Shown: piece by piece, positions 8,663-17,300 of the stretch
Layout of the letters: each line of letters begins with the position of its first letter
Position numbering within the stretch: position 1 is the stretch's first letter
Assembly: GCA_902381685.1 (NCBI GenBank)
Contig: LR698958.1
Span: forward strand, 418,297 to 482,296
Direction of reading: 5' to 3'
DNA from: Lachnospiraceae bacterium
GTDB taxonomy: Bacteria; Bacillota; Clostridia; Lachnospirales; Lachnospiraceae
Length of the DNA stretch: 64,000 nucleotides
Translations under genes and position numbers: made by a program
The notes under the pieces: generated by a model
The model's input: the letters and a program-made list of their open reading frames with translations, nothing else
The model's database searches: none
Told to the model about the DNA's origin: nothing

Positions 8663-9681
8663 AAAGTTACTCCTTTATCACCGGCTTCAATATGTCCGAC
8701 TACATATCCTTCTTCTCCTGCTGCTTTAATTGCACTTAATGTACTTTCCACATCTTTTTCATCTACTGCCACAATCATGCCAAGTCCCATATTAAATGTG
8801 TTGTACATCATTTCTTCCGCAATATCTCCGTATTCTGCAAGCATTGGGAAAATCGGTAAAATAGGATAACTGTCTTTTTTCACTACCGCATGTGTTCCCT
8901 CTTTTAACATACGAGGAATATTTTCATAAAAGCCGCCGCCTGTGATATGGCTGCATGCTTTCACACGCACTCCCGCTTCCTTAATGGATTTAAGTGCTTT
9001 TACATAGATTTTTGTAGGCACCAATAACGCTTCTCCAAGTGTGCGTCCCAATCTGTCATGATATGTATTTAATGACTCTTCACTCATCTCAAACACTTTA
9101 CGAACTAATGAAAATCCATTGCTGTGAACTCCTGACGATGCCATACCGATAAGGACATCTCCCGCTTTTAAGTCCTGTCCCGTAATCATATCTTTTTTGT
9201 CACATACACCTACTGCAAATCCGGCAAGGTCGTAATCTTCTTCCGGCATAAGTCCCGGGTGTTCTGCAGTTTCTCCACCGATTAATGCCGCTTCTGACTG
9301 AAGGCAGCCTTCTGCCACACCGCTTACAATCGTTGCGATTTTCTCCGGCTCATTTTTCCCGCAGGCAATGTAGTCAAGGAAGAATAACGGCTCTCCTCCT
9401 GCACATGCAATGTCATTTACACACATTGCTACCGCGTCAATTCCGATTGTATCGTGTTTATCTAAAATCATTGCAAGTTTCACTTTTGTTCCGCACCCGT
9501 CTGTTCCTGATAACAGTACAGGTTCTTCCATTTCTTTGATTTTCTCCAAAGAAAATGCTCCTGAGAACCCTCCGAGGCCTCCGAGAACTTCCGGACGCAT
9601 TGTTTTCTTTACGTGTTCCTTCATCAGTTCTACTGATTTATAACCTGCTTCAATATCAACGCCTGCCTTTTTGTAATCCAT
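8656..9681 (-). CDS. purM: Phosphoribosylformylglycinamidine cyclo-ligase (AIR synthetase)
   Basis: PurM closes the imidazole ring to give AIR. At 341 residues it has normal length, with the family start DYKKAGVDIEAGY, the glycine-rich GTDGCGTKVKLA and the ATP-related GGETAEHPGLM and HITGGGFYENIPRML. It follows purE by about 40 nt and overlaps purN by 7 nt. The plus-strand shadow reading frames over it have no coding features. Confidence 0.97.
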   Translation of the reverse strand: MDYKKAGVDIEAGYKSVELMKEHVKKTMRPEVLGGLGGFSGAFSLEKIKEMEEPVLLSGTDGCGTKVKLAMILDKHDTIGIDAVAMCVNDIACAGGEPLFFLDYIACGKNEPEKIATIVSGVAEGCLQSEAALIGGETAEHPGLMPEEDYDLAGFAVGVCDKKDMITGQDLKAGDVLIGMASSGVHSNGFSLVRKVFEMSEESLNTYHDRLGRTLGEALLVPTKIYVKALKSIKEAGVRVKACSHITGGGFYENIPRMLKEGTHAVVKKDSYPILPIFPMLAEYGDIAEEMMYNTFNMGLGMIVAVDEKDVESTLSAIKAAGEEGYVVGHIEAGDKGVTLC

Positions 9682-9722
9682 GTTATACCTCCACTTATCT
9701 TCATCTCATTCGTAACTGTGTT

Positions 9723-10235
9723 TTACATTTGTTTTAAGTATTCTTTATGTCCTAATTTTTCGAGTTTTTCTGCTTTTGCCTGTACGGTTTCTTTCATCTC
9801 CTGTGTGTATGCTTTCAATCTTTCTAATAACTCAGGGTCTGATGCAGCAAGAATTCTTGCTGCTAAAATGGCAGCGTTTGCTCCACCGTCAATTGCCACT
9901 GTTGCAACAGGGATTCCCGGTGGCATCTGCACGATAGAGTACAGTGCGTCCACTCCGTCTAAATTTTTGCCTGACATCGGAATCCCAATAACAGGCATTG
10001 GAAAGATTGCAGCGCACATTCCCGGCAAATGTGCAGCCATTCCCGCACCTGCGATAATTACTTTAAATCCTTTTTCCTCTGCTGATTTCGCATAGTCATA
10101 AAATACATCAGGTTCGCGATGTGCTGAAATAATTGTCATTTCATAATCTACGCCAAATTTTTCTAACATGTCGGCTGCTTTGCTCATTACTTTCATATCT
10201 GAGTCGCTGCCCATTACAATTCCTACTTTTGCCAT
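9723..10235 (-). CDS. purE: 5-(carboxyamino)imidazole ribonucleotide mutase / AIR carboxylase
   Basis: PurE makes CAIR. The 170 residues include the family signature GSDSDMKVMSKAADML, SAHREPDVFYDYA and AAHLPGMCAA. It is the first gene of the pur operon, behind a sigma-A promoter and a repeat-containing leader. No purK is found beside it. Class I PurE needs PurK, whereas class II enzymes use AIR and CO2 directly; the sequence alone does not settle which class this is. Confidence 0.95.
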   Translation of the reverse strand: MAKVGIVMGSDSDMKVMSKAADMLEKFGVDYEMTIISAHREPDVFYDYAKSAEEKGFKVIIAGAGMAAHLPGMCAAIFPMPVIGIPMSGKNLDGVDALYSIVQMPPGIPVATVAIDGGANAAILAARILAASDPELLERLKAYTQEMKETVQAKAEKLEKLGHKEYLKQM

Positions 10236-10262
10236 AGTTTTCTTCCCTTCTCTGTATTACAG

Positions 10263-10304
10263 TATTTATAAGTTTTACAAATAAATCTTTTCTATTTATA
10301 AGTT
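10263..10304. repeat. Direct repeats in the purE leader
   Basis: TATTTATAAGTT occurs at 10263-10274 and again at 10293-10304, exactly 30 bp apart (about three helical turns), just downstream of the -10. A related TTATAAATACTTATAA palindrome lies near 10357. The spacing suggests a protein binding site, but no known pur operator (CGAA-type PurBox) is recognisable, and AT-rich leaders produce such repeats by chance more often than average DNA. Confidence 0.35.
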
Positions 10305-10333
10305 ATTTTACTTATACCCTCACGAGATGTCAA
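10305..10333 (-). promoter_or_regulatory. Promoter of purE-M-N-D
   Basis: On the minus strand TTGACA (10328-10333) and TAAAAT (10305-10310) are 17 bp apart, about 70 bp upstream of the purE start. I find no purine riboswitch core in the leader. Confidence 0.7.
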
Positions 10334-10374
10334 CACATGAACACCGAATTACTGATTATAAATACTTATAACAA

Positions 10375-12426
10375 TTAATTCAGTTCAGCCAACGGTTCAT
10401 TTAACATTTCCGTTCCTTCTAAGACGAATCTTGTGTCTTTTAAAATCACGATTTTTTCTCCGTCCGGTTTTATAACGGAAATTTCTTCCAACTCCTCATA
10501 TGGAATTGTGATGTCCGTATGACACTGGAAATATGCTTTACTTAAATCTTCTTTTCGCAAAATAGAAACGGAATTGTCTTTTGCCACAATCTCTTTTCCG
10601 TTTGGATTATAGATTTGATTGTCCTCACTCCAACTGTAGCATGTATCCCCTACTGCAAAATGCGGTCCCATTTTTTCCGCAATGAGAATAGGCATTTTAT
10701 CTTCGATACCATATCTCTTGGCAACCACATAGGCTGTGGTGTTTGTACCGATGGCAAATTCACCGAGCGGCAGTGTTTCATGATTGTACAAAATATTTGC
10801 GTGAATATACTTTTTGTTTTCTTCTTCCTCGTCAAAATTGCTGCAGGTATAATCTTGAATTTTTCCGTCCTTAAATGTAATTTCCAAATCTCTGTACTGC
10901 AGTTCGTTTAAGTAAACTTTGCTTACATATAATGTTCCTTCCGTTCCTTCAAGCACGGGAGAGGTAAATACTTCACCTACAGGAATATTTGCGTCTGCCA
11001 CACAGTTTTCAAAAATGGTTTCCTTTTCAGGGTTCTGCAATTTATGCAACTGCACTTTTAAATCCGTCTTGTTTGCACCTTTTCCAAGAATATGCACATA
11101 CTCTCCCTGGTCGAGGGCGTCAATAATCGTCTGCTGCACTCTCTCATACAATCCTGCGTCTAACGTGTTGATACGGATAACTTCATCAAAAATCTCCTCA
11201 TAATTTTCGGCGATTTCCGGAACAGGATATGCGATAATCGTAAATCCTCTTTCTTCTCCCTTAATATATTCGTTTGTAATCTGACCGGATTTGTTGTCAT
11301 ATAAAAGTTCCAACTGCTCCTGTTTCTCTGTTAAATGCACCGCATTTTTCTTGCTTTCCGGTGCGAAAGGCGCTTCCCCAAACACTTCCATAACTGCCGG
11401 ACCTGCCATTTTCCCTGCCAGTTCCTTATGCTTTTCGTATGTGTTTTTTAAGACGTCCAGTTTGCGTTCCACAAATTTCTTATCCAAAAACAGTCCCGCA
11501 TCTGCACCGTGATCATACTCATACTGCTTGTTTGCGATCGCTCCGTAATATCCTGTTTTAAAATGTTTGCGTTTTGTCAGAACACTTACTCCCGCACGGT
11601 AAATAACAGGCTTCAATCCCATTTTTTCAAAATTAGCGATTGCTTTTCTGACAACCCGTTCAAATCCCAATGTATAGCGCACATTTACCGAACCTTTTTT
11701 CGATAAATCTTTTCTTCCATTTACAAAGCACATACGGTATCCTTCCGTATATGTGTCGGCCATTTTACAAATCGTTTCTTCCGGCAGTTCATTCATATGT
11801 TCCGCTGTTCTTCTCTCATTTTCCGAAACATATTCCCCGTAAGAATAAAGATAACGCAAATCTTCCAGATTGCTGTCCATAATAATACGTGTCGCAAAAT
11901 CTTTTTCCCAGTCAATCTGGTCTACAATCCTGTCCGCCATAAATACGTCCGCATAATCACTTGCGTACCAGTAAACAATCTCTTTTAACGATTCGTAGGA
12001 CGGTTCCTCCCCTTCAAAACAGTTGTACATCTCGATGAACAGTTCATTGCAGATTGTCAGATATAACTGTTTTCTCTCAAAAACATAGGCGATCTCCCCG
12101 CGCATTTCCGTATATAGGAAACTGAGTATTTTTCCATACTCTTCTCCGAGCATTTCTACGGCATAATCCGGGTTTGCATAACTTTTCCCGTAATTTTCCG
12201 GCAAAACGTCCTCATATAATTTTTTATTTTCTCTCTGCATTTCTTCAAATGATAAATCTTTCCACCCACCATTTTCCAGCAGTTGATTTACCCTGTCGAT
12301 TTCTAAAAGAAATCCTGCTACTTTTGAGAAAAATCCCTGAAACTTCTCCCCAACTGTTTTCTCTGTTTCAATTTTTCTGATTCTTTCTATTGAAAGTGTG
12401 TAACGTTCCTGAATTTGTTTTTCCAT
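10375..12426 (-). CDS. M29-type metallo-aminopeptidase with long N-terminal extension
   Basis: The C-terminal part (about 240-680) matches the M29 aminopeptidases (AmpS/PepS/thermophilic type). It has GEVFTSPVLEGTEGTLY, LGEFAIGTNTTAY, EKMGPHFAVGD and CHTDITIPYEEL, which carry the expected two-metal ligands (E485, E556, H589, H636, D638). Typical M29 enzymes have about 410 residues. This one has 683, the difference being roughly 240 helical, acidic residues at the N-terminus with no signal peptide. It starts 1 nt after the upstream 133-aa gene stops, so the two are co-translated. It probably trims peptides in the cytoplasm; the role of the extension is unknown. Confidence 0.8.
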   Translation of the reverse strand: MEKQIQERYTLSIERIRKIETEKTVGEKFQGFFSKVAGFLLEIDRVNQLLENGGWKDLSFEEMQRENKKLYEDVLPENYGKSYANPDYAVEMLGEEYGKILSFLYTEMRGEIAYVFERKQLYLTICNELFIEMYNCFEGEEPSYESLKEIVYWYASDYADVFMADRIVDQIDWEKDFATRIIMDSNLEDLRYLYSYGEYVSENERRTAEHMNELPEETICKMADTYTEGYRMCFVNGRKDLSKKGSVNVRYTLGFERVVRKAIANFEKMGLKPVIYRAGVSVLTKRKHFKTGYYGAIANKQYEYDHGADAGLFLDKKFVERKLDVLKNTYEKHKELAGKMAGPAVMEVFGEAPFAPESKKNAVHLTEKQEQLELLYDNKSGQITNEYIKGEERGFTIIAYPVPEIAENYEEIFDEVIRINTLDAGLYERVQQTIIDALDQGEYVHILGKGANKTDLKVQLHKLQNPEKETIFENCVADANIPVGEVFTSPVLEGTEGTLYVSKVYLNELQYRDLEITFKDGKIQDYTCSNFDEEEENKKYIHANILYNHETLPLGEFAIGTNTTAYVVAKRYGIEDKMPILIAEKMGPHFAVGDTCYSWSEDNQIYNPNGKEIVAKDNSVSILRKEDLSKAYFQCHTDITIPYEELEEISVIKPDGEKIVILKDTRFVLEGTEMLNEPLAELN

Positions 12427-12427
12427 T

Positions 12428-12829
12428 CTATAAAAAACCTCCTAAAAAGAATACCAATAAACTTACCAAAAAGAATATATTTAATCCGATCCCTACTTTG
12501 CATGTTCGATAATCTTTATCACGCTCCTTAAATCCCCGAACTCCCTGCATTATTCCGGCTCCCGCAAAAATCAAAGCACTCACGCCAAGTCCGCCGATAT
12601 ATCCTGCCGCTTTTCCCTCGTACAGATAAGTAATCACTACCGACGAAAGAATAACAAATGCAACTGCTCCCGCAATTACGCAGGACGTAATTCCTTTCTT
12701 TGAATGTTTCAGTTTTGCCTGTCCGTATTTTCGATTGCCTCTTTTTTTCTTATCTTTTTTTCTATCCCGCTCTTTCTCTCTTTCCTTTGCTCTATCCTTT
12801 TTTCTGTCTTTTTCTCTATCTTTTCGCAC
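12428..12829 (-). CDS. Charged-tail membrane protein, 133 aa
   Basis: The start is GTG at 12829, inside the end of the VanZ-family gene, preceded by AGGAG. Residues 1-40 are almost entirely Lys, Arg, Asp and Glu in RKDREKDRKKD-like repeats, followed by three hydrophobic segments (about 48-70, 76-95, 110-132). No characterised family is recognised. It overlaps VanZ by 14 nt and is followed after 1 nt by the M29-type gene, so the three are translationally linked. The charged tail is probably cytoplasmic and could contact lipid head groups or nucleic acid; that is speculation. Confidence 0.75.
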   Translation of the reverse strand: MRKDREKDRKKDRAKEREKERDRKKDKKKRGNRKYGQAKLKHSKKGITSCVIAGAVAFVILSSVVITYLYEGKAAGYIGGLGVSALIFAGAGIMQGVRGFKERDKDYRTCKVGIGLNIFFLVSLLVFFLGGFL

Positions 12830-13280
12830 TAAATTTTCTCCTTATCCCATCACATAGTATAAATAACATGTATCCCAGAATACTTCCGACTGTGTTCAGC
12901 AACAAATCATCTACGTCAAAACTTCCCACTTTTGTCACCAGTTGAAAAAGTTCCACGCACAAACTGATTCCGAAACCATAAAATGCGGTTGCCAGAAAAC
13001 TTCTGAACCTGCTGCCTATCGGCATAAAAAATCCGAAAGGGACAAAAATCAGCACATTTCCAAGCAGATTGCTCATCACCGCCATAATCCCCAATTGTTC
13101 TCTATAATTCCAAAATCTTTTGATTTCTTTAAACAGGACAAAATTGTAATGATACATTTTCATTTCCTGTCCCCGCCCGTACCAGTCCGAAAGCAGAAGA
13201 AAATAAAAAATGAATACGATGTATAATATAAAGAATACTTTCCCAAGTATTTTGATGCGTTTTTTGTTTTTCGCTTTCAA
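12816..13280 (-). CDS. VanZ-family membrane protein
   Basis: The 154-residue protein has four to five predicted membrane segments and the VanZ pattern: NLLGNVLIFVPFGFFMP, a buried acidic segment (CVELFQL) and the VDDLLLNTVGSILGYML loop. VanZ relatives are associated with teicoplanin resistance in enterococci, but most chromosomal copies have unknown roles. It lies between a 49-aa membrane peptide gene and a charged membrane protein gene. A second family member occurs at 62648. Confidence 0.9.
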   Translation of the reverse strand: MKAKNKKRIKILGKVFFILYIVFIFYFLLLSDWYGRGQEMKMYHYNFVLFKEIKRFWNYREQLGIMAVMSNLLGNVLIFVPFGFFMPIGSRFRSFLATAFYGFGISLCVELFQLVTKVGSFDVDDLLLNTVGSILGYMLFILCDGIRRKFSAKR

Positions 13281-13295
13281 TCCCGTATTCCTTCT

Positions 13296-13445
13296 CTAAA
13301 ACATTATTTTCTTTCTTCCTGCCAAAAGTCTTCCGCCTCCTACGATGGTAAGTATTCCTGCAACAACTCCTGTTACAATCATAATAATTCCAAGTGCAAT
13401 GTTGCCCGCTCCGACAGTTCCTGTTGTCTTATATAACTTTTCCAT
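13296..13445 (-). CDS. Small membrane protein, 49 aa
   Basis: ATG at 13445 (minus strand) opens 49 codons ending in TAG at 13296. The product begins MEKLYKTTGTVGAGNIAL, has a single hydrophobic helix (about residues 15-38, rich in Ile, Val and Gly) and ends GGGRLLAGRKKIMF, so the basic tail should face the cytoplasm. AGGAAG precedes the start. It fits exactly between pyrE (17 nt upstream) and the VanZ gene (15 nt downstream) on the same strand, which supports a real gene. Function unknown. Confidence 0.7.
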   Translation of the reverse strand: MEKLYKTTGTVGAGNIALGIIMIVTGVVAGILTIVGGGRLLAGRKKIMF

Positions 13446-13462
13446 TTTCAACTTCCTTTCAC

Positions 13463-14143
13463 CTATTTCGCACCATATTGTTCATAGTATGCGTCAATTG
13501 CCGCTTTTATCGTATCATCAATAACAATTTCCCCATTACACTCTCTATTATACAAATGCTCTACAACTTCAGCCATTGTGACAATGGCATTTGTTTCAAA
13601 TCCGTATAAATCTTTCACTTCTTCCAAAGCACATTTTTCTCCGCCTTTTCCTACTTCCATGCGGTCAAGCGAAACCATAAGTCCAACAATTTCCACGTCC
13701 GCTGCACCTTTTACTTTCGGCACTGTCTCTTCCATTGATTTTCCTGATGTTGTTACGTCCTCAATCATAATGACACGGTCGCCGTCCTGCAATTTGCTTC
13801 CGAGGAAACTTCCTTTGTCTGCACCGTGGTCTTTCTCTTCTTTTCTGTCTGAGCAGTAACGCACTTCTTTTCCGTATAATTCACTGTATGCAATTGCCGT
13901 TACAACTCCAAGAGGAATTCCTTTGTATGCCGGTCCGAATAAAACATCGAAATCATCTCCGTATTTATCGTGGATTGCTTTTGCATAGTATTCTCCAAGT
14001 CTTTTCAACTGTGAACCTGTCACATATCCGCCTGCATTCATGAAAAATGGAGATTTTCTCCCGCTTTTTAATGTAAATTCTCCAAATTTAAGCACTTTGC
14101 TCTCTACCATAAAGTCTATAAACTCTCTCTTATACTGTTCCAT
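13463..14143 (-). CDS. pyrE: Orotate phosphoribosyltransferase
   Basis: PyrE joins orotate to PRPP to give OMP. The body shows FTLKSGRKSPFFMNAG, the flexible catalytic loop RKEEKDHG and the PRPP-binding motif RVIMIEDVTTSGKS. An in-frame ATG at 14161 has no ribosome binding site. The ATG at 14143 has GGAGG about 11 nt ahead, so 14143 is chosen (226 residues, MEQYKREF start). The gene is apart from the pyrC-F-K-D operon and has its own promoter, leading a group of small membrane protein genes. Confidence 0.95.
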   Translation of the reverse strand: MEQYKREFIDFMVESKVLKFGEFTLKSGRKSPFFMNAGGYVTGSQLKRLGEYYAKAIHDKYGDDFDVLFGPAYKGIPLGVVTAIAYSELYGKEVRYCSDRKEEKDHGADKGSFLGSKLQDGDRVIMIEDVTTSGKSMEETVPKVKGAADVEIVGLMVSLDRMEVGKGGEKCALEEVKDLYGFETNAIVTMAEVVEHLYNRECNGEIVIDDTIKAAIDAYYEQYGAK

Positions 14144-14221
14144 ATCTTTTAAAACCTCCATCTGTATATCATTATTTTCTTTTTATTTTGTATTATCCGA
14201 AGATATCTTTTAATCCTTTCA

Positions 14222-14250
14222 ATTTTATCACAATTTTAAGGTTATTTCAA
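14222..14250 (-). promoter_or_regulatory. Promoter of pyrE
   Basis: On the minus strand TTGAAA (14245-14250), 17 bp and TAAAAT (14222-14227) with an upstream TG (TGATAAAAT) give a good extended -10 promoter about 80 bp before the pyrE start. No PyrR-binding leader structure is evident. Confidence 0.65.
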
Positions 14251-14257
14251 TTAAATT

Positions 14258-14289
14258 ACAGGGAGATTGCCACACGACAATCTCCCTGT
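14258..14289 (-). terminator. Hairpin after the surface glycosidase gene
   Basis: Perfect 12-bp arms (ACAGGGAGATTG 14258-14269, complement 14278-14289) surround an 8-nt loop, 20 bp past the glycosidase stop. Only a weak T-rich stretch follows on the minus strand. It differs from the GGGACGTAG repeat family. Confidence 0.6.
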
Positions 14290-14309
14290 TTTCCGGTTAA
14301 ACCCTATAT

Positions 14310-17300
14310 TTATTTTCTTCTTCCGCTGATTACTTTAATTGCTCCAAGCATTCCCGCTAACCAAATAAGAATATGGAAATCATCAGAAGTTTTCGGCACT
14401 TTCGTTCCATTGCCATGACCATTTTGTCCGTTATTTCCGTTTCCTGAACCATTATTGTCATTGCCATTTCCACCGTTGTTTCCATGAGAGCCGCCATTTT
14501 GGTCTTCACCTTCATTGCCGTTACCCTCATTGTTATTATCGTCAGTTTCTTTCTCCTTAAGGTTTTTCATTGCCTTCTCTACATCTTTGATTGCCTGTTG
14601 TACCTCTTCCTCAGTAGCCTCTTTGTCTTCGACAATTTCCCATGCTTTTGCAATCACTTCATTTAAAGCAGATACCGATTCGTTTGTGTATTTTCCTGAT
14701 GCCGCTTCGTGTTTTGCTTTTGCAATAATATCCTTTAATGCCTCTTTGTCAACTTCCGGTTTTACAGGTTCTTCTTTTACAGTTACCTCAACAGTTGCTT
14801 TCAAACCTTTTGTATTTGCAATGCCATCAGTTAAATCCAATTCTCCTGACAGTTTATATGTGTTTGCTACATTTCCGTTATACGAAGATGTATCCCACTG
14901 TACTGAAAGTGTTCTTTCTTCGTTATTATCTAACTGTACTTTTACTGTCTGTGGAAGTTCAAGTGCAGATACAGGTGTTCCAAATTCTACTTCTTTATCT
15001 TGGATTGTTTCTACCGATACAATCTCATTTACCTGAATTGGTTTTTCCGTTACCGTCAATACCGCTTCGTCTGTAATCACCTGCTTTGCTTCCATACCTT
15101 CTTTTGTATTTACAACGAGACATCTGAATTTCATACCGTTTTCTTCTAACGATACATTTTCCTTTGTGTAAGATGAAGTTGTTGCTCCCTCAATATTCTG
15201 CCAATCTGTACCGTTATTTACCTGCCACTGATAAGTCAGGTTTCCACCGTCATTTGTTTCAGCCTCCACTGTAAATGTAACATTTTCTCCAATCTCTACA
15301 GTCTGTGACTTAGGTTGTTTTTTAATTACCGGAACTTCCGTGTCTTTTTTCAGTTCTACAACAACCGTTGTATTTTTCAACTCTTCTCCTACTTTTACTC
15401 CTTCGATTTCTGTAAGAGTTCCGTTGATTGTTGTTTCACCTTCTTTTGTCTTATCGTAGTCTGCCTCATTCCATTTTACCGGAAGCGTCGTTTTAATGTC
15501 GTCTTCTAATACTACATCTACTTCTTTTGATAACTGTAATTCTCCAAATTCTGTTCCGACAAAAGCAGTTACTTTTTCAGTTGCTTTCACTTCTTTTACC
15601 TGACGTCCTGTTGGAACAGGTGCATATGCGTTAAAGAAACCGAAACCTTGCTCCGTTGTTCTTCCCGCCGGTAAGCGCATTCTAATATATCTTGCTGTTC
15701 CTTCCACAGCTTCATATGGCATGATTTCATTTGTTCCCTTTTCACTTCTGTCTGCAACTGTTGTCCAATTCTTGCCGTCTGTTGAGATATCAATAATGTA
15801 TTTATGTGTTTCCTCTGCATTCCATGTCATCTGGATATTATCCAAATCGTAAATTCCTTTTGTATCAATATACCACCATTCATCTCCCATAGTTGCAGGA
15901 TACCAGTACCAGCCCGGAACGCCGTTGCTTCCATGTCCCGGCTCTGAACCTTCTTTACACGAAGATGCAAATGCTTCTTTTTCTCTTGATACATTATAAA
16001 GTTTGTAATCTACTTTTTCTCCATAGGCTTCGATCTCTCGAATAGTAGGCCACTGATTTACCATGTTTTTCGTTGTAATATCATATACTCTTAAGTATTG
16101 CACAATATCATCAGACTGAACCGTTACTTCCTGTCCACAGCCTTCGCCTTCTCTAAAGTTTTTGATATCTTTATAGTGCACTCCGTCCACTGAACCCTGC
16201 AGTACGAATTTGTATGCGGCATCTTCTTTCTCAAATGCAATTTTCACTTCTGAAAGTTTGTAAGTATCTTTCAAATCCACCTGAATCCAGTGGTCTTTTG
16301 TACCTTCTCCGCCTTTTGCGCACCACCATGTATCCATCTTTCCGTCAACCGCATATTCCGCTTTTTCCACTTTATTTCCTACACCTGTGTTGACAGAACT
16401 TGCAGTCACCGGTTTATTCAATGCAAGATTATCTGTTTCTCCCGTTCCGGAAACATCTCTTAATACTGCCCATTCATTATTTGTTGCTTCCGTAAATGTC
16501 ACGCGCACATAACGTCCCTGCACTTTTCCTTTTTCAAATGTCAGTTCCGTATCTGTACTTCCTTTGCTGTTATCAATCACAATATTTTTTGCATAGTTTT
16601 CATCTGTCATCGGATTTTCTGAAACTGCGATTGTATAATGGTAAGCACTTCCCGATGTCTCAAACGACAGTTTCATTGTGTCCAGTTTATAAGATGCACC
16701 TAAGTCAACTTCCCACCATTGTGGATATGAGCCGCTGTTTGCACACCATTTCGTATTGTCATTTCCGTCATTTCCATATTCTTTTACTTCATGTTTACCA
16801 TTTTGAGTATTTTCCGTACTTGCTCTGGAAACTTTATTTAAGAAAATGTTGCCGTCCTGTGCGTTTTCATCATCTTTTGTATTTTCATACTCATCTGCAT
16901 CTCCGCCTTCCGGCACTTCCGGTAAGCCTTGCACTTCACTCGTCGGAATAACAACCGATGTTGCTTTTAAGTTTTCACTTGTTGCCGTTAAAGTAATATC
17001 TCCGCTTCCTCGTTTACTTTTTACCCATACGGCAAGCTGTCCGCCCTTTGTTGTAACAGTCTTTGGACCTACTACAAGTCCCGGACCTTCTACCTCTAAG
17101 TTCACATCTGTATATGCGCTTGGTACAACTGTTCCGTTTTTATCTGTAATATCAATCCATACAAGTTTTGCACTGCTTCCGTCTAACGGAACTTTTGCGT
17201 CGCTTTCCGGACGAAGTTGAATCTGCATAGCTGCTTCAGGTGATTTTCTGATATACTCTGTAACTTCTTTACCGTCAATTTTTCCGACTGCCTTTAATTC

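Noticed and set aside
10236..10374. Purine riboswitch in the purE leader
   Set aside because: No conserved aptamer core (paired loops with a pyrimidine junction) could be found; only AT-rich repeats.
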